Source: a bacterium
GTDB lineage: Bacteria; Patescibacteriota; Minisyncoccia; Minisyncoccales; JAGGSE01
Reading direction: 5' to 3'
Assembly (NCBI GenBank): GCA_021159225.1
Contig: JAGGSE010000232.1
Span: 32,905 to 96,904 of the forward strand
DNA: 64,000 bases
Positions 42,791 through 51,695 of this stretch are shown here, one piece after another (within the stretch, counting starts at the first letter, position 1; the number at the start of each line of letters is the position of its first letter). The notes under the pieces are model-generated. The model did not search any database, was not told the origin of the DNA, and was given only the letters and a program-made list of their open reading frames with translations. The position numbers and the translations under genes are program-made.

Positions 42791-42926
42791 GTGTTTACGA
42801 GGCTGGTGATCGCTTTAATCTTGTGCTTTTTTCGTGTTTGTTAGTCACGCTCTGGGAGTAGCACGTACTAGCGCCACTCCCAGACCCGGTCCAGTAAGAC
42901 CTACAGCACTTAGGGTACTTCATTAG
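42791..42926 (+). pseudogene. Short exported-peptide gene with frameshift in a T run
   Basis: After AGGGGG a GTG at 42791 opens VFTRLVIALILCFF, a signal-like start, but the frame stops after 17 codons. Reading on in the +1 frame from the run of six T gives VFVSHALGVARTSATPRPGPV and a stop at 42926. The two pieces together make a credible small secreted protein, so a single-base insertion in the T run, a sequencing error, or a programmed slip are all possible. Confidence 0.45.
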
Positions 42927-43017
42927 GTGAGTCAGACCGCTTTGAATCATCGGCAGAGCTTTACACGAGGGTACAACTGTATTACAGCTATTATCTTCAA
43001 TTGGGAGGTCCGAAAAA

Positions 43018-43560
43018 ATGGCCGAACTATTAGTCAAGTCTAGTGATACGACAAACCCCGATCCAATAAAAGATTTACGCGGATGCTACAAAAAGGGTGA
43101 CGTTGTAGTTGTGAAGCCAGATGGATGGAAATGGGGGAAAGAAGAGTTGAACAAGAATAAGTTCTACATTCTGTGTGTGCCTGACAAAGAAGTCGATGAA
43201 TTAAAGTTTTTGACAAAGGAAGATGAAATTGTGCTGGGAAATCGGTACATTGCTGAGTCTCCTGAATTAGGAGTAATGGCAGAAGGTCCTGATGCAGAGA
43301 CAGCATCTAAGACTTGCCAAACCCTAGCTGATGCTGTTCTGAAGAGATTACAAGACCACGATTTATCTCCTAGTTACCAAATCGTAACAAGAATAGAACC
43401 TATCAGACACGTTGTGGCCAGGCGCAGACATAGGATCAACATTGAAGATATTGAGGACATCCTACAAAGTGAGGTAGTTGCTGAAGTAACCAGTGACAAA
43501 ATCAGCGTAACAGACAAACCTCAGAAAATATCAGCAACCTTAGCGAAGCTGGCTAAGTAA
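43018..43560 (+). CDS. Hypothetical protein upstream of a repeat-rich tail protein
   Basis: The protein has 180 residues, start after GGGAGG. Strand-rich and acidic N-terminus (KGDVVVVKPDGWKWGKEEL, FYILCVPDKEVDELKFL) with a basic patch in the C-terminal half (RIEPIRHVVARRRHRIN) and a Lys-rich end. No membrane segment or recognised motif. It is two bases from the next gene, so it is probably co-translated with the 883-residue protein and may be a partner or chaperone of it. Confidence 0.6.
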   Translation: MAELLVKSSDTTNPDPIKDLRGCYKKGDVVVVKPDGWKWGKEELNKNKFYILCVPDKEVDELKFLTKEDEIVLGNRYIAESPELGVMAEGPDAETASKTCQTLADAVLKRLQDHDLSPSYQIVTRIEPIRHVVARRRHRINIEDIEDILQSEVVAEVTSDKISVTDKPQKISATLAKLAK

Positions 43561-43561
43561 A

Positions 43562-46213
43562 ATGGCAACTGAAGTTGTAAAGATAGTCGATACAGGAGGA
43601 AGTGGAGATTACTCATCTCTAGCTGCTTGGGAAGCAGACTTCGGGAGCTGTACCCAGTCGAACTACCCTTCTATGTCTGGAGACGGTGACCTTGTGGGAG
43701 CGGACTTGATCGCTGTTGCTGATTGTAGGTGTTCAACTGGGGATGAGGATGATAGTGCAGTTACTATTGATGGATGGACTTCTGTAGACTCGGATCACTA
43801 CATTAGGATTTGGACCGATCCAGATCAGGGGTACAGACACCCAGGGAAATGGGATGACACAAAGTACAGGCTTGTGCTCTCCGAAGGAACTATTTTTGAC
43901 ATACAAGAAGAGTATGTGAGACTTATTGGCTTACAGATGAAAGGAACGAGATCGACAGGGTCTCAGTTGTTGATACATACATATTACACAAGCCGTTATC
44001 TGCGGGTCGAAAAATGTATCCTCTGTAGAGAGAATGCTGGTGGAACAGTAAATACTGGAATTAGTTGTGATAATTCTGCTGTACAAATTTATTTGGTCAA
44101 TAATCTTTTTTATGACATACCTCAATATGCCATTCGTGGAAACGACTATTACTACTTATACAACAATACTATTATCAACTGTGGTACTGGTGTAGATGGT
44201 GGATCATCAGGGTATTGCAGAGCTATCAACAACATTGTTGACTGTACTACTTGTTTTGTTGGAGTTTTCGACTCTGATTCAGATTTCAACATCTCGTCAG
44301 ATGATACAGCTCCAGGACCAAATTCAATCCATAATGCTACGGTCACTTTTGTAGACGCAGCTAATGGCGACTTTCACCTTGATGCTTCTGATACAGTAGC
44401 TAGAGACGCAGGTACAGACCTTTCATCTGATCCTTATTTAGCTTTCACTGACGACATCGATGGTGAAACTCGCTCTGCTCCTTGGGATATTGGAGTGGAT
44501 GAATATGTGAGCGGAGGTGGAGGAGTACTTACAGCTATAGCTGATATACTATTAGCGTCTCTCACTCCGGCCACGTCGTTTAGCGTACTCAGGAGTATAT
44601 CAGCTTCCCTCAGTTCTCTAAGCACTACTTCTCTTTCCCACTTAGGACTGCTCCTTACCCTTACTTCAAACATTCAACCTAGTTCCTCTACTGACGAGAT
44701 TATCCTCTCTTTAACTAAACTAGCGATGGTCGGTGTAAGTAGTCAATCAACTACTGCCGATTCGGATTTAGTCATCTTACGGTCGCTGTTAAGTAACGTA
44801 CTCCCAGTCTCTGACTCTAGCATCTTTCATTTAGATATACTGAGGAACGCTTTAACACAATCTCAGGTTGGTACGTTTACTCCGAGTGGTGCTCTCTCAG
44901 TACTACGCCGTGTAACTAGTTCTGAGCCAATTCAGTCGTACGCAAGCACTACTGCCCTCAGAGTTTTGAGGAATCTCACAAGCTCGCTACAAGCGCAGTC
45001 TTTTACATCAGCTCTGATTCACTTACACGTAGTTAGGGAGTTGCTGGCAAATATACCCTTGCAATCCGACGCCTCTGACGAAGTCATACTTTCGCTGGCC
45101 GAGCTGTTTACAGCGATCGCGAACATTGTCACTGGAACAAGTACTAACACGCCACGTCTCTTGGTACTCCGGTCACTTGTAACGAGCGCTTCTGTGTTGA
45201 CGGACTCCAACAGTGTAGTACTTCGACTACTGAAAAGGGTGTTTACCTACGTTTTGAGTCACACTGTTACGTCACCTACGACATTGAACGTTCTACGGAT
45301 TGCTTTAAACTCGATCACCGCACAATCGTCAACTCCCGACGACGCCGAACTTCTCCTAGCGCAGTTGATCACAGCAGTCTCAAACATTCTTGCGCTAGTT
45401 ATACCTTCAACTACTTCTCTGGCAATAAAACGAGCTCTCGTATCACATATTCAAACGACTACTGGCACGGGCGATGTACCTCTTGAGTTATTGAGAGAAG
45501 TGCTCGTTAATATTTTAAGTCAAGCAAGTGGTTCAACAGCTCCGCTACGAGTGCTAAGACCTGTTTCGAGTGCTACCTCAGTCCAAACACTGGCTGCTGA
45601 TGACGTTGTCTTGTTGTTAGTCGAAGTGCTTATTGCTGCGGCCAACGTTGTAACTACTGTTACTACCAGTGAAGTTAGTTCGAATGTACTACGCGAGTTG
45701 TTAACACTAACCGAAGTTAAGACTACCTCTTCAGATTCTGTTGAACTTTCTATTGCCGCGCTCATAAAAGCAGCCGCTGATGTTGTTTCACAAGTTCTTA
45801 CTGGTAATGCGAAGTTCTCGATATTAAGACTGATTTCAACTGAAGTTCAAACTCAAACCGCTTCGCACGCTGTGGTACTCGAGCTGATTCGCTCTGTTAC
45901 TTCTGCTATTCAGGCCGCTGTTACGTCGTCGAACAGCGTCGGGCTAATAATCGTTAAAGTTGGGCAAGTAGAGATTGTAGTCACTGCTCAGGTTGCTCAA
46001 GCAGCTCTCGCGATTCTAAAGGCACTTGCTATAGATATTACCTCTAACACCATTACTGCGGATGTGTTGCTCAGGGTACTAAGATCGACATCTTTGGGAG
46101 TAGATAGTACGACCTTAACTGGAGCGGTTGAGTTGATCACTACCATGTTAGGTTTGATTGTAGACACAACTATAGAATCGCTTACGCCGAGGCGAACCAT
46201 AGAGGAGGTTTAA
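43562..46213 (+). CDS. Beta-helix tail protein with about 25 copies of a 21-residue repeat
   Basis: The protein has 883 residues. Residues 1-320 look like a right-handed parallel beta-helix (VRLIGLQMKG, LRVEKCILCRE, IYLVNNLFYD, YYLYNNTIINCG, CRAINNIVDC) ending in DIDGETRSAPWDIGVDEY, a block seen in phage and bacterial beta-helix proteins. After a Gly linker, about 560 residues consist of degenerate repeats of roughly 21 residues with pattern L-x-V-L-R-x-L-x-S-x5-S-x-T-S-x3. Hydrophobic positions recur regularly and there is no Cys in that part. It is probably a long fibre with a sugar-binding or cleaving head domain; the repeat type is unknown to me. Confidence 0.65.
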   Translation: MATEVVKIVDTGGSGDYSSLAAWEADFGSCTQSNYPSMSGDGDLVGADLIAVADCRCSTGDEDDSAVTIDGWTSVDSDHYIRIWTDPDQGYRHPGKWDDTKYRLVLSEGTIFDIQEEYVRLIGLQMKGTRSTGSQLLIHTYYTSRYLRVEKCILCRENAGGTVNTGISCDNSAVQIYLVNNLFYDIPQYAIRGNDYYYLYNNTIINCGTGVDGGSSGYCRAINNIVDCTTCFVGVFDSDSDFNISSDDTAPGPNSIHNATVTFVDAANGDFHLDASDTVARDAGTDLSSDPYLAFTDDIDGETRSAPWDIGVDEYVSGGGGVLTAIADILLASLTPATSFSVLRSISASLSSLSTTSLSHLGLLLTLTSNIQPSSSTDEIILSLTKLAMVGVSSQSTTADSDLVILRSLLSNVLPVSDSSIFHLDILRNALTQSQVGTFTPSGALSVLRRVTSSEPIQSYASTTALRVLRNLTSSLQAQSFTSALIHLHVVRELLANIPLQSDASDEVILSLAELFTAIANIVTGTSTNTPRLLVLRSLVTSASVLTDSNSVVLRLLKRVFTYVLSHTVTSPTTLNVLRIALNSITAQSSTPDDAELLLAQLITAVSNILALVIPSTTSLAIKRALVSHIQTTTGTGDVPLELLREVLVNILSQASGSTAPLRVLRPVSSATSVQTLAADDVVLLLVEVLIAAANVVTTVTTSEVSSNVLRELLTLTEVKTTSSDSVELSIAALIKAAADVVSQVLTGNAKFSILRLISTEVQTQTASHAVVLELIRSVTSAIQAAVTSSNSVGLIIVKVGQVEIVVTAQVAQAALAILKALAIDITSNTITADVLLRVLRSTSLGVDSTTLTGAVELITTMLGLIVDTTIESLTPRRTIEEV

Positions 46214-46215
46214 AA

Positions 46216-47022
46216 ATGGGATCACTATCAAATTATTTAGAGAATGCATTACTAGATCATGTTCTTAATCAGAATACGTACACACCACCTACTACTATTT
46301 ACATAGCTTTGTCTACTGCAGATCCTCAAGATGATGGTTCTGGAGTGAGTGAACCATCTGGAGGTGGTTATGCTAGGCAACCTATTACATTTGGAGCAGC
46401 TTCTAATAGGAGAGTGGTTCAAAACACGGATGTTGAGTTTCCTCAGGCCACCGCTGATTGGGGTACTATTACTCACTGGGCTCTTTTTGATGCTAGTACA
46501 GGTGGTAATATGTTAGCGTATGGCGAATTGGCGTCTGCTAAGACAGTTTATGAAGGCAACACTCCTTCGATAGCGTCAGGTGAAGTGTATATAGAATTCA
46601 CTGCAGGGTACATTTCCAGCTACCTTGCCAACGCATTACTTGATTTTGTATTTCGTAACCAAACCTACACACCGCCTTCTACTTACGTAGCTCTAACTAC
46701 TGCTACTATTAGTGATAGTGACACAGGGTCAACTATTTCTGAACCGCCAGGAAATGGCTACTCTAGAGTGTTAGTGAATCCCAATGGAGGTAGCTCTCCT
46801 GCTTGGGGAACAGTTTCGAATGGGGCTATTGAGAACGCGGATAACATTGATGTGGGCCCTGCTTCAGGGGGTTCTTGGGGTACTATAGTAGCCACTGCCT
46901 TGGTAGACGCTTCGAGTGCAGGTAACGTGTTGTTCTACGATAACGGAGTAACAGATCAGGAAGTCGGCGATGGAGATACTTACCGGTTCCCCGCTGGAGA
47001 TTTCAACATAAGTATGGACTAA
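46216..47022 (+). CDS. Tail protein with two tandem copies of one domain
   Basis: The protein has 268 residues. The first half starts SNYLENALLDHVLNQNTYTPP and contains TIYIALSTADP; the second starts SSYLANALLDFVFRNQTYTPP with TYVALTTATIS. Each continues with EPxGxGYxR and WGTI...ALxDASxxGNxL, so an ancestral domain of about 135 residues was duplicated. The domain is widespread in phages as a small structural tail protein. GAGGAGG precedes the start and the gene follows directly on the repeat protein. Confidence 0.75.
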   Translation: MGSLSNYLENALLDHVLNQNTYTPPTTIYIALSTADPQDDGSGVSEPSGGGYARQPITFGAASNRRVVQNTDVEFPQATADWGTITHWALFDASTGGNMLAYGELASAKTVYEGNTPSIASGEVYIEFTAGYISSYLANALLDFVFRNQTYTPPSTYVALTTATISDSDTGSTISEPPGNGYSRVLVNPNGGSSPAWGTVSNGAIENADNIDVGPASGGSWGTIVATALVDASSAGNVLFYDNGVTDQEVGDGDTYRFPAGDFNISMD

Positions 47023-47076
47023 TAGTACGCGCTTTCACATTTTTTAAATTAATTTGCGATACGAGACTTTTTGAAG

Positions 47077-47394
47077 ATGATAGTCGAAGTCTTCTACTTA
47101 GGGCATGACAATAGCATAGATTTGCTTCTGAAGTCTAATAACTCAGTTGTTGACCTTTCCCCAGTTACGAAGATGGAACTGGAGATCAAGGGGGTTACTA
47201 CTCTTTCAACTGAAGATTATCCCGGACTGATACAGTGGGCGGGTTCACTGGAAAGGGGAAGGGTTGTGATTGACCTAAATAGGTACACTGGTACGTTGCC
47301 AACGGGTAGATTTATTGCTCGATTAATCGTTTACGACCCATCTCACCCACATGGTATTGTGTGGGGTGAGTTTGTGCTTTATATTCGTGATTAG
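47077..47394 (+). CDS. Small tail-associated protein, BppU-like
   Basis: The protein has about 105 residues. The start is uncertain (ATG 47077 or TTG 47071; no good ribosome site). It is an Ig-like beta module: DLLLKSNNSVVDLSPVTKMELEIKG, then RVVIDLNRYTGTLPTGRFIARLIVYDPSHPHGIVWGEFVLYIRD. The pattern resembles the N-terminal baseplate-binding domain of BppU-type tail proteins and similar short phage proteins that accompany fibres. Function is not proven. Confidence 0.55.
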   Translation: MIVEVFYLGHDNSIDLLLKSNNSVVDLSPVTKMELEIKGVTTLSTEDYPGLIQWAGSLERGRVVIDLNRYTGTLPTGRFIARLIVYDPSHPHGIVWGEFVLYIRD

Positions 47395-47411
47395 GGAAGG
47401 ACTTAGGAGGT

Positions 47412-47908
47412 TTGACGAAAAAAGACAACCTCTCTTTCAATCTTAATTGGTGCCTTTCTTTTCTCAGTGATTGTGCTTGCTCAACAAGTAAATTGGCACG
47501 TAGTTAATCAAGTTACAGTTACATGGGACCTACAATTCTAGCAAACGGTAATCCTGTCCCCAGGGACAATTCACTTAAGTATCGTGTTTACGTCAAGCGA
47601 GATGCCTCTGATGTCCAAGTTCAAGAAGTGACTACAGATCTCATTTCTGAGGCACAGTATACAATTACACTATCTGAGGAAGGTTGCTACTTCGTTGGAG
47701 TACGTGCTTTAATCTAAGGGATTCATCCTCAGGTGTTAACATGAGTCCGTTCACAACACCTTTGATAGTAGAACCTATAAGTACTAGACGTTGGAGATTG
47801 GTAGCGCCGTTTGAGTATCACGTAGGAAGTTATCCAAGTTCTAAGCCTAAGTGGAAACGTTTCATCAAAAGTCTTCGGAGAAAAGAGGATTTTAATTTTA
47901 GACGATGA
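47412..47908 (+). pseudogene. Decayed paralogue of the exported fibronectin-like protein
   Basis: AGGAGG and TTG at 47412 are followed by pieces in different frames that together mirror the gene at 42036. The pieces are a signal-like stretch SLSILIGAFLFSVIVLAQ, a strand VTVTW, then PTILANGNPVPRDNSLKYRVYVKR (compare IVLSTGDPIPTDAVLKYRVYIRR), GCYFVGVRAL, and LRDSSSGVNMSPF. At least three frame changes are needed. The last part (to 47908) is no longer like the paralogue, with a basic end (KWKRFIKSLRRKEDF). A true pseudogene or sequence errors would both explain it. Confidence 0.7.
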
Positions 47909-48044
47909 CGGGATGGCTTATTAATTTTCTATAGTGGTCTAGGCTAACTATAGCTGACCTATTGAAAAATTGGAGGGTGTACCTACTGATGAAGAGCTGA
48001 GGGCGTAACAGTGGTAGTCTACATCTGTTAGGAAGGTGGTTCTT

Positions 48045-49175
48045 ATGTCGATAACATATGATTCAGAAAACAGTACAATTATCATTACGGATTTTACACT
48101 GGAAAGTCCTTGTACTTTTGAAGATATTTATCAAACTGACGTGTCAAATGGATGGGGAGTTGTAGAAAAGAAGGAGACTGCATATTTCATACATGCTATT
48201 ATCCAGCTTGGTGATAGTGACCATGATGCTTGGCTGGTTGATAAGAATAAACAACTATTTTTCTTTGCTGATTGTGCTTTTAAAAATTCTGTTCGGACGG
48301 GGCATTTAATTTTGGGAGAAATTGAAAATGAATAAGAAAAAACTGCAAAGAATGGATGCTATATAGAGTGTTATGGAAATTATTTTATTGATGGTAATAT
48401 TCAAGAAATTGATTTGCTTGATATAAAAGTTGTTTCAAGAAATGCTGATAACTATAGTATCTTGGCAGTTGATAACTGTATCGGAAAGATTTGGAATAGT
48501 GAATTGCATCTTTTTGTATTAAGAGGGAGTGCTGCAAATTTAGATATATACAATGTGGAACTTGGTAATTTTCCCCAAGATAGCTTTGTTTCACCTTTTT
48601 TGTATTTTAGTGTTGGCTCTGGAAATATGGAAAAAATCACTGTTGTTAATTGTTCATATACAGCTATTATTTTTATGTACGCTGGATTTGCTATCAAAAA
48701 TCTTGTTGGGAGAAATATCAGGAATGCTCTTGTTTTGTGCAGGTTTGCTAGAAGTGAATCTTTTGCGATTGATTGGGATGTTGATTGGAATATGGCCGTT
48801 CTTGAGGGAACCGCATATGAAGGTCTTAATAAACTTTGGCGGCAGTATTCTTTTAACGTTAGAGTTCAAGATGAAAGAAATAATCCCATATCAAACGCAT
48901 CGGTTATTTTGAAAGATAATAACGGTAATACTGTTTATTCTGAAACGTCAGATGAGTCAGGAAGGAGTCCCATTCAAGTCCTCGACTGGGGATATTATGC
49001 TCTCGACGACAGTAGTAATTGTATTGAGTATCCATCAACTCCTCATACCCTTGTTGTTACAAAACAAGGGTACCAAAAGTATGAAACAAAGATCGAACTA
49101 ACTAAAAAACTGGCGGACTTTCCAGTAGTTCTTAAGAAAGAGAATATTAATGTTGACCAAGAGGCCTTAGTATGA
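48045..49175 (+). pseudogene. Beta-helix tail spike candidate with in-frame TAA stop
   Basis: ATG at 48045 follows GGAAGGTGG. The frame runs 96 codons to TAA at 48333-48335, then continues open in the same frame (EKTAKNGCYIECYGNYFIDGN) to 49175, for 376 codons in all. The first part has ITDFTLESPCTFEDIYQ; the second shows stacked strands (VDNCIGKIWNSELHLFV, ANLDIYNVELGNF, NMEKITVVNCSYTAIIF), a carboxypeptidase-regulatory-like module (NNPISNASVILKDNNGNTV) and a C-terminal strand. It may be a beta-helix spike interrupted by one stop: a mutation, read-through or an error. Base use is richer in A/T than neighbouring genes, hinting at recent acquisition. Confidence 0.65.
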
Positions 49176-49918
49176 GGTATGCCAAATCAGAGTCCACAAA
49201 CATTTTAGCGTTATTTAATAGCGGAGATACTGTAACGATTAATGTGTACAGGTTGTCAGACAATACGAAGGTGGTGGATGGTGCTTCTTGCTCTGAAGTG
49301 GCAGAAACAGGGATATTTAAGTATCTTTTTAGTCAGACGATTTCGCAGAAAGAAGAATACTTGTGGGTAATGAACAATGGAGAATATAGCAAGTATGGGA
49401 AGATAGTGTTAAGCGGGTGGATGGATGATACTGCTGACGAGATTCAAAACCACCGTAATATGGTAGAACCTAAGATAGATATAACTATCAGCTCCAGGGC
49501 TTCCCAAGAGTCTGTTGATGCCATTCCTACAGCAGATGAGATTGCCGATGTTGTATGGGATGAGACAACCTCTGATCATACTACTTCTGGATCATTTGGT
49601 GAGGAAGTTCAAAGTCACGCAACCAAAACTGAGTTGGATCAAGCTGAAGCGAACATAAGAGGTGTTGACAGCGACTCTCTCAAAACCCTTTCTGACCAGA
49701 TAGACTCAGTAAAAGAGCAAACGGATAAGATTCCCACTATTCAGTTAGATGTGTCTTTTATTAAGGACATTGAAGGTGGTCGTTGGGTGCTTGACGGACA
49801 TCAAATGGTGTTTTATAAAGAAGATAACACTACGGAAGTTGCTCGATTTGATCTCTACAATAAAGACGGGGCATTGATTAGTGAAGAAGATGACGCCTAT
49901 GAAAGGCGTCGAGTTTAA
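49172..49918 (+). CDS. Tail fibre-like protein
   Basis: The protein has 248 residues and its ATG overlaps the previous stop. N-terminal beta module (LALFNSGDTVTINVYRLSDNTKVVDG, CSEVAETGIFKYLF) followed by a linker with PTADEIADVVWDETTSDHTTSGSFGEEV, a block commonly found in phage tail proteins, then a coiled coil (LKTLSDQIDSVKEQTDKI). The end is FYKEDNTTEVARFDLYNKDGALI. It is likely a fibre or fibre-attachment component partnering the interrupted spike gene upstream. Confidence 0.65.
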   Translation: MRYAKSESTNILALFNSGDTVTINVYRLSDNTKVVDGASCSEVAETGIFKYLFSQTISQKEEYLWVMNNGEYSKYGKIVLSGWMDDTADEIQNHRNMVEPKIDITISSRASQESVDAIPTADEIADVVWDETTSDHTTSGSFGEEVQSHATKTELDQAEANIRGVDSDSLKTLSDQIDSVKEQTDKIPTIQLDVSFIKDIEGGRWVLDGHQMVFYKEDNTTEVARFDLYNKDGALISEEDDAYERRRV

Positions 49919-49940
49919 AAAAAGAGAAGGAGGGATTAGG

Positions 49941-50279
49941 ATGATTAGGATGTCGAAAGTATTGACAGGAATTTTTCTTCTGGCTTTTTGTATTTTCATG
50001 GCAGGGAGTGCATTTGCCGCTCCTTATCTAGTTTGCGACCCCCAAACTAACGTAACCTCTTACATAGTTACCCTAGATGGAACTGAGACCGAAGTACCTG
50101 CTCAAGATTTGGGTAATGGTACTGTACGTCTCCATTTCGATCTAGCTAGTGTAACAGAAGGGGAGCATCATGTTGAAGTAAGAGCGAAGAACATTTGGGG
50201 GGTGAGTGATCCGGTCCCTTTCGACTTTACAAAAACACTACCCGCTCTTCCTTCGGGCTTCTCTATATCGACAGAATGA
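49941..50279 (+). CDS. Small exported Ig-like protein
   Basis: The protein has 112 residues. ATG at 49941 follows GAAGGAGGG. Signal peptide: MIRMSKVLTGIFLLAFCIFM then AGSAFAAP, with an A-x-A cleavage site. Mature part: one Ig/fibronectin-like domain (VTSYIVTLDGTETEVPAQDLG, TEGEHHVEVRAKNIWGVSDPVPF). Another signal-peptide protein in this region; not recognised beyond the fold. Confidence 0.65.
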   Translation: MIRMSKVLTGIFLLAFCIFMAGSAFAAPYLVCDPQTNVTSYIVTLDGTETEVPAQDLGNGTVRLHFDLASVTEGEHHVEVRAKNIWGVSDPVPFDFTKTLPALPSGFSISTE

Positions 50280-50301
50280 TCTACTACTTGGAGGTTGAGC
50301 C

Positions 50302-50706
50302 TTGTCGGTAGGAAGAGTGAGTACCTTATTAGGGGTGCTGGTGGGGCTTTGCTCTCTGATAGGAGCTGTAGCGGCAGTGGACTCCCGTTATGCTAAACAG
50401 GTGTACGTGGAGAAAATAGAGCAGCGCTTGGACCAGAAGATATGGTCTGATAGGTATTACCAAATACAGCAGAGAATTTGGCAGCTTCAAGATCGTTACC
50501 CAATTCCCCAAAATATGCCCCAATCTGTGAAGGAGGAGCTGCGTAAACTCAAGTTTCTGAAAGAGCAGATTGAGAGAAAACTGAGAATTCCTGCTGACCA
50601 ACTAGGGACGATAGAACTGGCAGTGGCTCATGCTAAAGCCACTGCCGGCGCCCCTGTACCTCCTAAACGTATTAAAGTTTCCGAGAACTACAGTATGGGA
50701 GTGTAG
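50302..50706 (+). CDS. Membrane-anchored coiled-coil protein
   Basis: The protein has 134 residues with a TTG start seven bases after GGAGG. An N-terminal membrane span (VSTLLGVLVGLCSLIGAVAAV) is followed by a long helix (YVEKIEQRLDQKIWSDRYYQIQQRIWQLQDRY) and a second (KEELRKLKFLKEQIERKLR). The topology, one N-terminal anchor plus a coiled coil, is like i-spanins or small phage tail or membrane adaptors. No lipoprotein partner is seen next to it. Confidence 0.5.
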   Translation: MSVGRVSTLLGVLVGLCSLIGAVAAVDSRYAKQVYVEKIEQRLDQKIWSDRYYQIQQRIWQLQDRYPIPQNMPQSVKEELRKLKFLKEQIERKLRIPADQLGTIELAVAHAKATAGAPVPPKRIKVSENYSMGV

Positions 50707-50714
50707 GTGATGTT

Positions 50715-50900
50715 ATGACGAGTTTGATTATCACAAGAGGTTTTGGAAAATGTAAAGGTGAAGCTCAACCTGTAGTAGTAAGTGGGGGTGAAGTGATTAC
50801 TCAGGAAAAACCCCGAATTTATATTGATAGGTTAGTTACCAAAGATGCTCCTGACACAAGTCAGCTCTTGAAGGTGATTGTGGAGTCGGTACATGATTGA
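50715..50900 (+). CDS. Small hypothetical protein
   Basis: The protein has 61 residues, beta-rich: SLIITRGFGKCKGEAQPVVVSGG, RIYIDRLVTKD. ATG at 50715 follows the previous stop by eight bases, and its end overlaps the next gene by eight bases. This short type occurs among phage tail genes, but I cannot assign it to a family. Confidence 0.5.
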   Translation: MTSLIITRGFGKCKGEAQPVVVSGGEVITQEKPRIYIDRLVTKDAPDTSQLLKVIVESVHD

Positions 50901-51246
50901 GGCATATTTACAATCTGCAAAAACGTTCGAATTCAGAGTTACCATTGAAGGGGTCCACTACTCCGTACTAACAGCTTATTTAAGAGTGCAAGTCGGTAAA
51001 ATTGAGCTGGGGTTTCCTGGTGAAGTCCTACGAGACAAGATCGTTGTTACCATTCCCGCATTACAGAAGTTCGTGAGTCTTGCGCTTGATAGGACTTATA
51101 AAGTAAGATTAGAAGTGATTGGCGGCGGTTTCTATTTGGTTCCTTGGGAAGATAGCATTGTGTTTAAACCTTCGATTGCAGTCAAGAACGTTGAGGTAGT
51201 AAATGAGAAGACGCCGTGTATAGTTTTGAAAAGGAGGTCAGTATGA
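50893..51246 (+). CDS. Small beta-rich protein, first of a paralogous pair
   Basis: The protein has 117 residues, start at ATG 50893 within the previous gene. It shares its plan with the next protein: AYLRVQVGKIELGFPGEVLRDKIVVTIPAL against GFLRMSINGIEYGVPATIRKNSIDVSIPPF, and the late YLVPWEDSIVFKP against CLCVWEDTFVVKP. The C-terminus is short. The ATGA overlap makes the pair co-translated. The motif resembles prohead core or scaffold-associated modules (V-x-G-x-x-YGFP ... V-x-IPxL) of large phages, but the assignment is uncertain. Confidence 0.55.
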   Translation: MIEAYLQSAKTFEFRVTIEGVHYSVLTAYLRVQVGKIELGFPGEVLRDKIVVTIPALQKFVSLALDRTYKVRLEVIGGGFYLVPWEDSIVFKPSIAVKNVEVVNEKTPCIVLKRRSV

Positions 51247-51683
51247 AACTCGCTCCTAACAAACCTTACAACCTCTCCTTCGAATCCGAAATCACGGGAG
51301 TTGATACGTCCAACTTAAAGGGATTCCTGAGAATGTCCATCAATGGCATTGAATATGGAGTTCCTGCTACAATTCGAAAGAACTCGATCGACGTTTCTAT
51401 CCCACCTTTTGAGAGCTTTGTTAAGGTCTCTTTCGAGAAGGAATTGAAGGTACCAGTTAAGTTGGAGATAGTAAGCCCTGAATTCTGTTTGTGTGTTTGG
51501 GAGGATACATTTGTAGTTAAACCTGTAGTTAAAGCTCGTGTCGCCCCAGTAAATATCCAGGGTTCAGGAAAGGTTGTAGTTAAAGGGTTGAAGAAAACTA
51601 CTGATATTGACAAGCAGTTTGAAAGAGCCGGGATTACAGATCCCCGTGTTAAAGAGTTGATCAAAAAGAAGATGAAGAAGTAA
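51243..51683 (+). CDS. Small beta-rich protein, second of a paralogous pair
   Basis: The protein has 146 residues. ATG at 51243 has AAAGGAGG upstream. The N-terminal 100 residues are homologous to the preceding protein; the C-terminal extension (VVVKGLKKTTDIDKQFERAG, then RVKELIKKKMKK) is basic and helical and could bind nucleic acid or a partner. The copy with a basic tail may have a different binding role from the shorter one. Not recognised as a named family. Confidence 0.55.
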   Translation: MKLAPNKPYNLSFESEITGVDTSNLKGFLRMSINGIEYGVPATIRKNSIDVSIPPFESFVKVSFEKELKVPVKLEIVSPEFCLCVWEDTFVVKPVVKARVAPVNIQGSGKVVVKGLKKTTDIDKQFERAGITDPRVKELIKKKMKK

Positions 51684-51695
51684 AAGGAGGTTAAC

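Noticed and set aside
47684..47908. Separate 74-residue gene
   Set aside because: Its sequence continues the decayed paralogue of the 42036 gene and it has no ribosome site.
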